From: Microglena sp. YARC
Taxonomy: Eukaryota > Chlorophyta > Chlorophyceae > Chlamydomonadales > Chlamydomonadaceae
Assembly (NCBI GenBank): GCA_022414725.1
Contig: CM039466.1
Coordinates: forward strand, 19,971,970 to 20,035,969
Reading direction: 5' to 3'
DNA length: 64,000 bases
Numbering within the stretch: position 1 is the first letter of the stretch; every line of letters begins with the position of its first letter. Below, piece by piece: positions 20,787 to 34,148 of the stretch. The notes under the pieces are model-generated. The model worked only from the letters and a program-made list of their open reading frames with translations. It did no database searches and was not told the origin of the DNA. The translations under genes and the position numbers were made by a program.

Positions 20787-20917
20787 TACGAGGTCAAGCA
20801 AGGGCCACGAGATGGGACTCCTACACTCACCAACTGCCTTTTCTGGCTATGATAATTAAAGCCAAGGCAGCTCACTAAGTCACTGAACATGCGCACACAA
20901 ACACCACACACACACAC

Positions 20918-21500
20918 GCATACCCATACCCATGCGACCAAACTTAATCAATCATCCCGGCCCTTCTTCTTCTTGGAATACTTGCCACCCATCTCCTTGC
21001 ACTTCTCCGCTTGCCCTTCATTCCTTAGCCTAATTAGGTACCCCTGGGTTGTAACATGCGGTACATACCCATACCCATGCGACCATACTTGATCACCCCC
21101 CCCTGATAATTGCATGTTACAACCAACATCCTGAACCTGCGTCCAGGACGCAACGGACCCTCCCCATGTTGCGTCCTGGTACGCAAGGACGTGCGTCCTG
21201 CACAACCCTGACCCATACCCATGCGACCATACATGATCAATCCACCCTGACCTTGACAAGTCTTTAATCTGTCCAATCCGCTTAGTGTGCTCCCTGGTTT
21301 CCGTGGGTATCGCACGGAGGGACTCAGAATTGGCAGACGGTAAGCAGCCCAGAGTTGGCTGAAGAACCATGTAACAAATCAAAATCAAACAAATTAATCA
21401 CCCCTGCTCGTCATCTTCTTATTGACCTTGCAGCCCATCTCCTTTCGCTTCTCCGCTTGCCTTTAATTCCCGTAGCCTAATCAGGTAACCCTGGGTTGTA
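20918..21500 (-). repeat. Two decayed copies of the BMS1 C-terminal coding end, downstream of the gene
   Basis: Minus-strand copies end like the real protein. The one at about 20953-21030 encodes [20 protein letters not shown] then GRDD; a more decayed one lies at about 21400-21480. Both are flanked by a repeated block (ACATACCCATACCCATGCGA) that also lies directly after the true stop at 21550. So the gene's 3' end and its downstream flank were duplicated in tandem. Confidence 0.8.
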
Positions 21501-21549
21501 TCCCTGGGTTGCGGTACATACCCATACCCACTCGACCAAACGTGTTCAA

Positions 21550-21795
21550 TTAGTCATCCCTGCTCTTTTTCTTCTTGTTGAACTTGCCCCCCATCTCCTT
21601 TCGCTTCTCCGCTTGCCCTTCATTCCTGTATCGCTTTTTCCTCTCCTCCTTACTCAGTTGAGACTTCCAAGCGTCCTCCTTGGCAGTCTTCTTCGCTCGC
21701 TCCTCACGCTTGCGTCCCTGCTGCTCCCGCCTCTTCCCAGCTCGCTCGTTACGAATCGCGTTCAGCTGTTGCAGCAACGTCACCGCCTTCCTCTC
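21550..21795 (-). CDS. BMS1: BMS1 exon 20 (C terminus and stop)
   Basis: 246 bases including the TAA at 21552-21550. It encodes [20 protein letters not shown] and a Lys/Arg/Glu-rich helical tail ending KKKKSRDD, as expected for the basic BMS1 C terminus. Confidence 0.94.
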   Translation of the reverse strand, partial: ERKAVTLLQQLNAIRNERAGKRREQQGRKREERAKKTAKEDAWKSQLSKEERKKRYRNEGQAEKRKEMGGKFNKKKKSRDD

Positions 21796-23489
21796 CTGCA
21801 CATGGTGTTAAGTGTGCATAGTGCATGGTGTTTATTGCATGTTGCATGGTGTGCAGTGCATGGTATTTATTGCATGTTACATGGTGCATGATGTGTAGTG
21901 CATGGTACTTTCACGGTACAAAACCGTCATGCCCGCGAAAGTCGCCCAATCACCATTCCAACTGACAACAAAATGTGCATACCTGCGGTTCCAACACCAC
22001 TGCTCTCTTCTGATCCAGCGTCTTGCTTCCACTCTTTCGTGCTACCTGCACCTTTGGCTTGGACTTAAAGGGTAGTGCCGCTTGTAGTGCCTTCGGGATC
22101 TTCAGCGGGTTGAACCGCCTGGGCGCCCGCTCTATGTCTCGATACAGGGAGTCTTGGTTACGCGGCGCTGCGATGCCCTTGTCCCTTCTCATTTGGGCCA
22201 CTGTCCGCATGCCCACCCAGCCGGGCTCGGCAGGGGTGGGGACGGTTGCAGGGGCGGCAGAAGCGGCTGTCTTAGCCTCTGCAAGCTGCTGGGCGGTGGA
22301 CTTGACAGCCATAGGGCCAAGGTCCGTGTAGTAGCCCAAGCCAGAGGGGCCGAGCTTGAAGACAAAGCCTGAGCGAGCGCCGGAGAAGCTGCTGCTGGCG
22401 TCGAAGTCCGAGTCAGCTACAACGAGGGAAAAGAATAAAGCATACCAGTGGGTGTGGTAGTGGGTGTAGCAGCTCAAGCACACGGGGCCAGAGCTTGAAG
22501 AAAAATCCACGGCCAGTACCGGAGAAGCTGCTGCTGGCATCCAACTCCAAGGCGTGTACAATAACATAAGGGGAAATAATCAAGCATGCTTTGAGGCATT
22601 TGTGTTTCACCATTGAGCCTTCTCCCCACCACCACCACCACCACCACCACACACACACACAAACACACACTTGCTTGCAACGAGGGACACAGACAACTCC
22701 CCACCATTGGGTCTCCCCCCCCCCCCCCCCCCCCCCCCTCCCTCACCACTCTTATCTCCCCTCCCCCCGAAACCTACCTGGGCTACTGCTCTCAACCATA
22801 GGCACCGGCTGCACTACCTCCACGGGCTTTGCCTCGGGTGCAGGCAGGGCTTCACGCTTCCAAGGCTGGTACTTAGGTGGTCCGGTCTCCCTCCCCCCCC
22901 CCCCCCCCCCCCCCCCATACACACACACTGACACACAAACACTCACCCACCAGTACTAATGCAACCAGAGACACAGACAACTCCCCACCACTGGGTCTTC
23001 CCCCCCTCTCTCTCTCCTCCCCCCAAACCTACCTGGTCTAGTGCTCGCAACCAGGGGCACTTGCGGCACTACCTCCAGGAGCTGCTGCGCCTCGGGTGCA
23101 GGTAGGGCGTCGCGCTTCCAAGGCTGGTACTTAGGTGGTCGGGTCTTCCCCCCCCTCTCCCTACCTCTCCCCCCGATCCTATCTCCCCTACCCCCCCAAC
23201 CTACCTGGGCTAGTGCTCGCAACCAGAGGCACCGGCTGCAATACCTCTACGGGCTGCTGCGCCTCGGGTGCAGGCAGGGCGTCGCGCTTCCAAGGCTGGT
23301 GCTTGGGTGGTCGGTTCTTCCCCCCCCTCTCCCTACCTCTCCCCCGATCCTATCTCCCCTCCCCCAAACCTACCTGGGCCAGTGCTTGCCACCAGAGGCA
23401 CTGGCGCCACTATCTCCACGGGCTTTGCCTCAGGTGCAGGTAGGGCCTCGCGCTTCCAAGGCTGGTACTTGGGTGGTCGGGTCTCCCCC

Positions 23490-23520
<31 letters not shown>

Positions 23521-25959
23521 CCCTCCCCCCCAACCTACCTAGGCTAGTGCTTGCCGCCAGGGGCACCGGCGCCACTACCTCAACGGGCTGCTGCGCCTCG
23601 GGTGCAGGCAGGGCGTCGAGCTTCCAAGGCTGGTACTTGGGTGGTCTGGTACTAGGCTTCCCTCTCCCTCCCTCTCCCCCCCGAGCCTATCTCCCCCTCC
23701 CCCCCAAACCTACCTGGGCTAGTGCTCCCAACCAGAGGCACCGGCGCCACTATCTCCACAGGCTTTGCCTCGGGTGCAGGTAGGGCCTCGCGCTTCCAAG
23801 GCTGGTACTTGGGTGGTCGGGTTTTCCCCTCCCTCTCCCTACCTCTCCCCCTGATCCTATCTCCCCTACCCCCCAACCTACCTGGGCTAGTGCTCGCAAC
23901 CAGAGGCACCGGCGCCACTACCTCAACGGGCTTGGCCTCGGGTGCAGGTAGGGCTTCACGCTTCCAAGGCTGGTACTTAGGTGGTCGGGTACTTGGCATG
24001 GTCTGTGACGCTAGTAGGTTGGTGACTGGGTTGTAGAAGCGAGGGATGTCTACTTGCACCCAGGCACGAAGGAAGACTATGTCGGACATCAAGATCTTGT
24101 CCTCGAAGGTGGCCCTAGGAAGGGGAGAGAGGTGTGTGTTGGGTGAGTTAATGTGTGAGTGGAGGGAGTCGATGTAGGTGGGGTGGGGGTGGGGTGGGGT
24201 GGGGTATTGGGTGGGTTAGTGCGTGTTTGTGGAAGACTATGTCGGACATCAAGATCTTGTCCTCATCTGACTCTAGTGGGGGAGAGAGGTGTGTGTTGGG
24301 TGGGTAATTGTGTGCAGGGGGGGAGGGAGGGGGAATGGTGGGTGGGTGTTAGTGTGCGTGTGTGTGGTGAGGGGTGATCAATGTCTGCAACAAACAAAAT
24401 AAGCACCAAAAGCAAACAAGCAACCTTGCACCCAAACTCCCTCCCAGGCCCCTTAAACAAAACTGTATGACTCGTCCTTGGCCCCTAAGCTCTCCCCCAG
24501 ACCTTGATGATGCCGGGTGGGTGGGTGGGTGGGTGGGTGAGACGGTGGGTGGGCGAGTGGGTGAGTGGGTGGGTGGGTGGGCGAGTGGGTGAGTGAGAAG
24601 GTGGGTGGGCGAGTGGGTGAGTGAGTGGGTGGGTGGGCGAGTGGGTGAGTGAGAAGGTGGGTGGGCGATTGGGTGAGTGAGTGGGTGGGTGGGCGAGTGG
24701 GCGGGGTGATGACTTACTGCAACAAACAACAAACAACTGACCGCACCTATCAACCTGAGGTGACCAGCCGATGTCGCAGGATCAAGCGCAGGTGGCGTGG
24801 CCTGACCACCCTTATCAACCTGAGGTGACCAGCCGATGTCGCAGGATCAAGCGCAGGTGGCGTGGCCTGACCACCCTTATCAACCTGAGGTGACCAGCCG
24901 ATGTCGCAGGATCAAGCGCAGGTGGCGTGGCCTGACCACCCTTATCAACCTGAGGTGACCAGCCGATGTCGCAGGATCAAGCGCAGGTGGCGTGGCCTGA
25001 CCACCCTTATCAACCTGAGGTGACCAGCCGATGTCGCAGGATCAAGCGCAGGTGGCGTGGCCTGACCACCCTTATCAACCTGAGGTGACCAGCCGATGTC
25101 GAGGGTTCATGCACAGGTGGCGTGGCCTAACCACCCTTATCAACCTGAGGTGACCAGCCGATGTCGAGGGTTCATGCACAGGTGGCGTGGCCTAACCACC
25201 CTTATCAACCTGAGGTGACCAGCCGATGTCGAGGGTTCATGCACAGGTGGCGTGGCCTAACCACCCTTATCAACCTGAGGTGACCAGCCGATGTCGAGGG
25301 TTCATGCACAGGTGGCGTGGCCTAACCACCCTTATCAACCTGAGGTGACCAGCCGATGTCGAGGGTTCATGCACAGGTGGCGTGGGCCCGGTCAACGCTG
25401 GACTCTTAGGAATCTCGGCACCTCCCCCAGTGTAATGAGCGTAACAATCAGGGGTCTCAGCTACATTGAGGGCGGTAGCAAGCAACAGACACACTCACCT
25501 GTATGACCCGTCCTTGCCTCCGAATTCCCCCCCAGGCCTGACAGCCTTCTTGATGGTGCCACGGATGTTAGACACGGTCTTGACACTAGCGCCCTCGAAC
25601 TTGGACGCCTCAAGCTGGGAGTTGAACATGCCGCCAATGAAGGCAGTGTTGCGAGCGATCTTGTAGGGGTTACCCACCTGGAGGGGTATGGACAGATGAC
25701 GATCAATACATAAAATATGTTATTTGCGAGGGGAGGGAGGGGGGGGGGGTCTAAGAAGTATTGTCTAGACCCTATGCACGGATTATTTTTATTTGCCCCC
25801 CGAGCTCGACACATGAGCTCGGTGTCAAAACAAGAACGGGTTCGGTCAGCTCTGCTCGAGCCGCTTTCATTGATTATCTTATCTTCGTCAGATTCTGCCT
25901 GGTGAGGAAGTTGCGGAGATTTTTCTGCAACCGGCTGGGCACCCCCTCCTTTTTCTTTT

Positions 25960-26003
<44 letters not shown>

Positions 26004-29000
26004 TGTGTGTGGGGGGGATCCAACCCCTCCGACAGTCGATTTCGATTTTCCTCGGTGATTTTGGGGCTTACGGCCCCCAACATCAAGAGACCTCCACCCC
26101 ACCACCCCACGACAGCTTTCCTACCAGCTTCAACTTCTTCACCACGCCGAATTCCGCATCCAGCTTCAGCACCACCCCGGTGCCGCTGATCCTCTAATTA
26201 CTAGCCGTATGACTCAGATTCTGAATAGCCACCACCCACAGGAGAATCCCCCACCCCCCTGCCCCACCACCAAATGACAGCTCGCTTACCAGCTTCAACT
26301 TCTTCACCAAACGGAATTCCGCATCCAGCTCCAGCACCACCCCAGTGCCGCTGATCCTCCAATTACTGGTCGTATCGCTCAGATTCTGATTCGACAACCC
26401 ACAGAAGAGCCCCACCACCCCACCACACGACAGCCTCACCCCACCACCACACGACAGCTCGCCTACCAGCTTCAACTTCTCCACCACGCTGAATTCTGCA
26501 TCCAGCTCCAGCACCACCCCCGTGTCACTGATCCTCCAGTTACTGGCCGTATCGCTCAGATTCTGATTCCTCCACCCACAGGAGAACCCCCCCCCCCCCC
26601 CCCCCCCCCTTCTCCCCAGCTCCAAATGACAGCTCGCCTACCAGCTTCAACTTCTTCACCACGCTGAATTCTGCATCCAGCTCCCGCACCACCCCCGTGT
26701 CACTGATCCTCCAGTTACTGCCCGTATCGCTCAGATTCTGATTCCTCCACCCACAGGAGAACCCCCCCCCCCCCCCCCCCCCCCCTCCCCAGCTCCAAAT
26801 GACAGCTCGCCTACCAGCTTCAACTTCTTCACCACGCTGAATTCTGCATCCAGCTCCAGCACCACCCCAGTGTCACTGATCCTCCAGTTACTGCCCGTAT
26901 CGCTCAGATTCTGATTCAACAACCCACAGAAGAGCCCCACCACCCCACCACCATGAGAGCCTCACCCCACCACCACACGACAGCTCGCCTACCAGCTTCA
27001 ACTTCTTCACCACCCGGAATTCTGCAAATCGGAATTACTGCCCGTATCGCTCAGATTCTGATTCCACCACCCACAGTATACCCCCCTCCGCCCCCCCCGC
27101 CCCACCACCAAATGACAGCTCGCCTACCAGCTTCAACTTCTTCACCACGCGGAATTCCGCATCAAGCTCCAGCACCACCCCGGTGCCGCTGATCCTCCAG
27201 TTACTGATTGTATCGCTCAGATTCTGAATAGCCACCACGCCGGAGTTGGGGGGCGCCAAGGGTCCGTACACTGAGGTCACACAATGCTGATGCTCAGGAG
27301 TGTACTTCAGCATTCGCAACCGTCTATTGTGGTCTTCAATGGCGTAGATGGGGATGGATTGGAATCGTCGCCATCCCACGCTGAACACCAAGGGGTCCCT
27401 GTGAGAGAGAAAGAGAGGTTTGGGGTTTAGGCTTTTTTTATTATTCGGACAGGCTGATAAAGGGTTTAGTGTTCAGGCTAAATTTCAAATTTCAAAATGT
27501 TATTTTAACCGCTGAACACCCGAGGGTCCCTGTGAGAGAGAGAGAGAGAGAGATTTTGGGCTTTTTATTATTATTTAGAGAGGGTTTAGGGTGAAGCCTA
27601 AATTTCAAGTTGTCAATTTTTTATTTTTAAACGCTGTTTTATTTTAAACGCTGTTTTATTTTAAACGCTGTTTTATTTTAAACGCTGTTTTATTTTAAAC
27701 GCTGTTTTATTTTAAACGCTGTTTTATTTTAAACGCTGTTTTATTTTAAACGCTGTTTTATTTTAAACGCTGTTTTATTTTTAAACGCTGTTTTATTTTA
27801 AAACGCTGTTTTATTTAAAACGCTGTTTTATTTTTAAAACGCTGTTTTATTTTTAAAACGCTGTTTTATTTTAAACGCTGTTTTATTTTAAACGCTGTTT
27901 TATTTTAAACGCTGTTTTATTTTTAAAACGCTGTTTTATTTTAAACGCTGTTTTATTTTAAAACGCTGTTTTATTTTAAACGCTGTTTTATTTTAAACGC
28001 TGTTTTATTTTAAACGCTGTTTTATTTTAAACGCTGTTTTATTTTAAACGCTGTTTTATTTTAAACGCTGTTTTATTTAAAACGCTGTTTTATTTAAAAC
28101 GCTGTTTTATTTTAAACGCTGTTTTATTTTAAACGCTGTTTTATTTTAAACGCTGTTTTATTTTAAAAACGCTGTTTTATTTTAAACGCTGTTTTATTTT
28201 AAACGCTGTTTTATTTAAAACGCTGTTTTATTTTAAACGCTGTTTTAAAAACGCTGTTTTATTTAAACGCTGTTTTATTTTAAACGCTGTTTTATTTTTA
28301 AACGCTGTTTTATTTTAAACGCTGTTTTATTTTAAACGCTGTTTTATTTTAAACGCTGTTTTATTTTAAAACGCTGTTTTATTTAAAACGCTGTTTTATT
28401 TAAAACGCTGTTTTATTTTAAACGCTGTTTTATTTTAAACGCTGTTTTATTTTAAACGCTGTTTTATTTTAAACGCTGTTTTATTTTAAACGCTGTTTTA
28501 TTTTAAACGCTGTTTTATTTTAAACGCTGTTTTATTTTAAACGCTGTTTTATTTTAAACGCTGTTTTATTTTAAACGCTGTTTTATTTTAAACGCTGTTT
28601 TATTTTAAACGCTGTTTTATTTTAAACGCTGTTTTATTTTAAACGCTGTTTTATTTTAAACGCTGTTTTATTTTAACGCTGTTTATTTAAACGCTGTTTT
28701 ATTTTAAACGCTGTTTTATTTTAAACGCTGTTTTATTTTAAACGCTGTTTTATTTTAAACGCTGTTTTATTTAAAACGCTGTTTTATTTAAAACGCTGTT
28801 TTATTTAAAACGCTGTTTTATTTTAAACGCTGTTTTATTTTAAACGCTGTTTTATTTTAAACGCTGTTTTATTTTAAACGCTGTTTTATTTTAAACGCTG
28901 TTTTATTTTAAACGCTGTTTTATTTTAAACGCTGTTTTATTTTAAACGCTGTTTTATTTTTAAACGCTGTTTTATTTTAAACGCTGTTTTATTTTAAACG

Positions 29001-32000
29001 CTGTTTTATTTTAAACGCTGTTTTATTTTAAACGCTGTTTTATTTTAAACGCTGTTTTACGCTGTTTTATTTTAAACGCTGTTTTATTTTAAACGCTGCA
29101 CACCAGAGGGTCCTTGTGAGAGATAAAGAGAGATTTTAGGGTTTAGGCTTACTTGTGTTATTTAGAGAGGGTTTAGGGTTCAGGCTGAGTTTTGAGGTAT
29201 GGGTATCGGGGGTAACTTGAACCAACCTGTTTTTCAAGATCTTGGGTAACCAGCGGCGACATTTGAAAAATCAAAAATTCGAATTGTGTAACCTATTCTT
29301 CAAGATCTTGGGTGACCAGTGGTGACACTTGAAAATGTAAAAAAAACAAAAATGTGTAACCTGTCTGTCTAGATCTTGGGTGACCAGCGGTGACATTTGA
29401 AAATCTCAATAATTCAAAGATTCAAAATGCCATACCTGTCTTTCAAGAACTTGGGTGACCAGTGGTGACGCATGGAAATGTAAAAAAAAAAAGGGTAACC
29501 TGTTTTTCAAGATAACTTAATGTTAAAACTTAATGTTAAAAAAGAAAATTAGAAACAAATTCCAAATTCCAAAATAGGAATGGGTATTGGTATCGGGGTT
29601 TTCTAGAACCAACCTGTTTTTCAAGATCATGTGTGCCCAGCAATGACGCATGAAAATGTCAATAATTCGATCATACAAAGATTCAAAATGTCATACTTGT
29701 TCTTCAAGATCTTGGGTGACCAGACGTTTGAAAATGCCAACAATTCAAAAAATTCAAAGATTCAAAATGTCATACCTGATCTTCAAGATTTTGGGTGACC
29801 AGCATTGACGTTTGAAAATGCCAATAATTCAAAGATTCAAAATGTCATACCTGTTTTTCAAGATCATGTGTGACCAGCGGTGACGCATGAAAATGTCAAT
29901 AATTCAAAAATTCAAAGATTCGAAATGTCATACCTGTTCTTCAAGATCTTGGGTGACCAGCGGTGACGTTTGAATCGCATCTTCATGACGCCCAGCTTTT
30001 CTTCGTTTTGTCCTAGGCCCCCAACCAGCAGGGGGCTGCAGGGGTTCATGTACTGGACGAGCTCAAAGGGCACACCTGGGAAGCAGGGAGGTGGGGTGTG
30101 TGTGCGTGTGGTGCGTGTGTGTGTGTGTGTGTGTGGTGCGTGTGTGTGTGTGGTGGTGGTGTGTGTGGTGGGTGTAATGGAGGTGGGGTGTGTGTGTGTG
30201 GTGTGTGTGTGTGGTGGTGATGGTGTGTGTGGTGGAGGTGGGGAGTGTGTGTATGTGGTGCGTGTGCGTGTGTGTGTGGTGGTGGTGGGTGTGGTGGGTG
30301 TAGTGGAGGTGGGGTGTGTGTGTGTGGTGCGTGTATGTGTGTGTGTGGTGGTGGTGGGTCTGGTGGGTGCAGTGGAGGTGGGGTGTGTGTGTGTGGTGCG
30401 TGTGCATGTGATGTGTATGTGCGTGTGTGTGGTGGAGGTGGGGAGTGTGCGTGCGGTGCTCGTGGTGCGTTTTGTGGTGGGTGAGTTTATGGTGATGTTG
30501 GGTGTGGTGGGTGTAGTGGTGTTGGGTGTGCTGGGTGTAGTGGAGGTGGGGTGTGATAAGGCAACTTGGGCTTGAACTTAGTTACATAGTGAGGAAAACG
30601 TGGTTTCCGATTGGGTAATGGAAGGAGTCGTATGCGTCATACACTACACATAGCTTCAGCCAGCAATTTGGCTGCTCGCTGTCTTCGGAGGTAATTTGTT
30701 TTCACCAGGAAAAAAGATTCCCTCCTTCACCCTCCCACCTCCCTCTCCCACACCTGTGAATCGCATGCAGACGTACGTCCCAGGCCTGTGGCCCTCCATC
30801 AAAACCCTGGGGGGAAGGCCCAAGCCATCCCGCCTCTCTCACCTACCTCTACCAGCCCCCCTACCCACGCACTCCCCTCCCCCCACCCCCACCCTACCAC
30901 CCACATTCACCCTCCCACTTCCTCTCCCCCACCTGTGAATCGCATGCAGACGTACGTCCCAGGCCTGTGGCCCTCCATCAAAACCCTGGGGGGAAGGCCC
31001 AAGCCATCCCGCCTCTCTCACCTACCTCTACCAGCCCCCTACCCACGCACTCCCTCCCCCCCACCCTTCCCACATTCACCCTCCCACCTCCCTCTCCCCA
31101 CCTGTGAATCGCATGCAGACGTACGCCCCAGGCCTGTGGCCCTCCATCAAAACCCTGGGGGGAAGGCCCAAGCCATCCCGCCTCTCTTACCTACCTCTAC
31201 CAGCCCCCTACCCACGCACTCCCCTACCCTCCACCCCCACCCTACCCACCCTACCCACCCACATTCACCCTCCCACTTCCCTCCCCCCTACCCACGCACT
31301 CCCCTCCCCCACCCCCACCCTACCCACCCACATTCACCCTCCCACTTCCCTCCCCCCTACCTGTGAATCGCATGCGGACGTACGTCCCAGGCCTGTGGCC
31401 CTCCATCGTGACCCGGGAGTGAGGATCCAAGCCATCCAACATGTTTTTGGTTTTTGCCTGCCTCTCCGACAAGCCTCTCTTAATGCAGGCAGAGAGCGTG
31501 GAGGGAGGGAGTAGGTGGAGGGAGGGTGCAGGTGGTGGTGGTGGTGGTGGGGGGGGGTGGTGGGGTGGTTTTTTTGGTGGTGGTCTTTTGATGGTGGGGT
31601 GGTTTTCCAATCTTTGCACCAGTTCTACATTTGTGACCACCACATCCTGCCTCTCAAACAAGCCTCTCGTAAGTGCAGGCTGGGAGCGTGGAGGGAGAGG
31701 GGGAGTAGGTGCAGGTGGTGGTGTGGTGGTGGTGATGGTGGTGTGGTCTTTTGGTGGTGGGGTGGTTTTCCAATCTTTGCACCAGTTCAACATTTGGGAC
31801 CACCATATTCTGCCTCTCAGACAAGCCCCTCTTAACTGCAGGCAGGGAGTGTGGAGGGAGAGGGGGAGTAGGTGGAGGGAGGGTGCAGGTGGTGGTGGTG
31901 TGGTGGTGGTGGTGGGGTGGTTTGGGAACCACCATATCCTGCCTCTCAGACACGCCTCTCTTATTTGCTGGAATGGAGAGTGGAGGGAGGGAGTAGGTAG

Positions 32001-33021
32001 AGGGAGCATGGGGGGGAGGGAGAAATTTGATTTGTTGTATGTACATGAAGGGGAGGGTGGGTGGGTGGGTGTGTATGTGTGTGTGTGTGTGTGTGGGGGG
32101 GGGGGGGGCAGGGAGAGGGAGGAGGGGGGGGAGGGGAGGGGAGAAGGCGAAGTGCAGGGCAAGGATTACACTTGCAGAAATGTCATACAATTGAATTTGC
32201 ACTGTAGCACCAACTCAGGCCCCCCGTCTGTAAAACGATTGTTTGGGGTTCAGTTTATCAATTATTTTTCGTTTGAAGCCCCCCAGTCACGGTTGTGCAA
32301 GTCCCTTTAGCCTATTTGGCCTCCACCATCTCCACTCACTGCTGCCGCAGTGCCTCTCCTGCTCCTTCTCAGCAGCGATCTTCTGTTTCACATTCTTCAT
32401 TGCATTCTTGCTGCCGTGATCAGTAATCAGTCAAACAAAGGCAATATTTGATAACTGTACTTGATATTTGATATTTGTCAGGTACACCAGATCTACTCAC
32501 TGCAGTCATACTAGCTCTCCTCCTCCTTCTCAGCAGCGACCTTCGGCTGCACATTCTCCATTGCATCCTTGATGCCATGATCAAAATTCAGTCAAACCAA
32601 GGCATATTTGATCAATGTATGTGATATTAAATATGCGTCAGGTACACCAGATCTACTCACTGCAGTCGTAGTAGCTCTCCTCCTCCTTCTCGGCAGCGAT
32701 CTTCTGCTTGACTGTCTTAATTTTACCATCGTTTTCATCCTCCTCCTCCTCAGCCCCTTTGCCGTCATACTGCGGCAATACATGGGCAGTACATGTGCGT
32801 GCATGAGCTTATTGATGAGAGGGAGAAAGACTTTTGTGGCAATACATAGGCAGTACATGTGAGAGCATGGGCTTATGGATAGGAGAGGGTGAAATACCAT
32901 TGCAGCAATGCATGGGCCGTACATGTGTGTGCATGGGCTTATGGATGAGAGGGTTAGATAACACTACAGCAGTACATGTGTGTGTAAGGGCTTATCTATA
33001 TAAGCCCCTGCATATATATAC

Positions 33022-33058
<37 letters not shown>

Positions 33059-34117
33059 CAAACATATACATGTATATAAATACATACAAACCTTGTTATC
33101 AAAGACAGCCTTCTTAGCGATTATATAAGCCCTTGCATATATATATATATACAAACATATACATGTATATATATACATACAAACCTTGTTATCGAAGGCA
33201 GCCTTCTTAGCGATTCTCTTCTCCCGAAGCTCTAGCGACGCCGCCTCCTCTATTGCCTTCTGGGCCGCAGCTGTTACGGGATCCGCACCCTCGCCAGCCT
33301 GGAACTTCTCACCCGTCTCCATGTCCTTGAAATCACCGAAAATCTCTTCTTCTTCTTCACCGCCATCCGCATCCTCATCGCCGGAACCGTCGCCAGAGGG
33401 GCGCGCCTCAGAGCGCTTCTGACCTTCCGCCCAATCGCCAGTGACGAATCGGTTTCGGAGCTGCTCCACGCTGTCGTCGTCGTCCCAGGTTGACAGCCTG
33501 GCAGCCGAGATCTGGATCCGGCTGGAGTCCATGCCTGTCAAATTCAGTTGGGTTCAGTTGAGTTCAGTTGGTGTTTCAGTTTCAGGCATGCCGGAAGATG
33601 ATTCTTTGGGGGGATCAGTTGGGAATTCAGTTGGGTTCAGTTGGGTTCAGTTGGTGTTCCAATTTCAGGCATGCCGGAAGATGATTGTTGAGGGGGTCCA
33701 GTAAGGTGTTCAGTTCCAGGCATGAGTGACTGTTTCCGTTCCTGTTATTGATTTTGATTCTGTTTTTAATTTTGATTCTGTTTTTAATTTTGATTCAGCT
33801 TTTGATTGCGTTTGTCTTAGTGGTAGTGGTAGTGTTTGCGTTAGTGCTAGTGCTTCTGATCTTGATTCTATTTTCTATTGCGTTCGTCTTAGTTTTTAAT
33901 TTGGAATTGGTTTTCTACTGCGTTCATCTTAGCAGTCATAGTGTTTGTGTTCGCGATTTTGATTGGGTGTTGCATTAGTCTAAGTAGTTTAATTGTGTGT
34001 GTTAGTGTTAGCGATTTATATGTTTTGTTGCAGTAGTCTTCTAAGTTGTATTATGTTTGATAGTGACAGTGATTGCGATTGTATTAGCGTCAACAAATGG
34101 AAGCAGTACACATACCA

Positions 34118-34148
<31 letters not shown>

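Larger units (their letters stand above)
13946..20900. other. Intergenic region between convergent kinase and BMS1 genes
   Basis: Seven kilobases of repeats with no convincing gene. 14290-14600 carries three copies of a CACGCTGTTGCGAC plus CATATACTACTCTCC phrase; 16795-16935 repeats CTGGTAACAAATC; 18700-19330 repeats CTCGCCGATGTACTGCCAAG; 19320-19360 is (TTCAG)n; 19455-19482 is a C run. The frame at 19857-19990 (YEVRYPNPSHPLNAYKG, then INRAHKTNQPDVYLC) looks protein-like but stands alone beside repeats. Confidence 0.6.

Noticed and set aside
32996..33060. (TA)n palindromes as an origin or regulatory site
   Set aside because: Simple repeat duplicated together with an exon 12 end copy; nothing specific.
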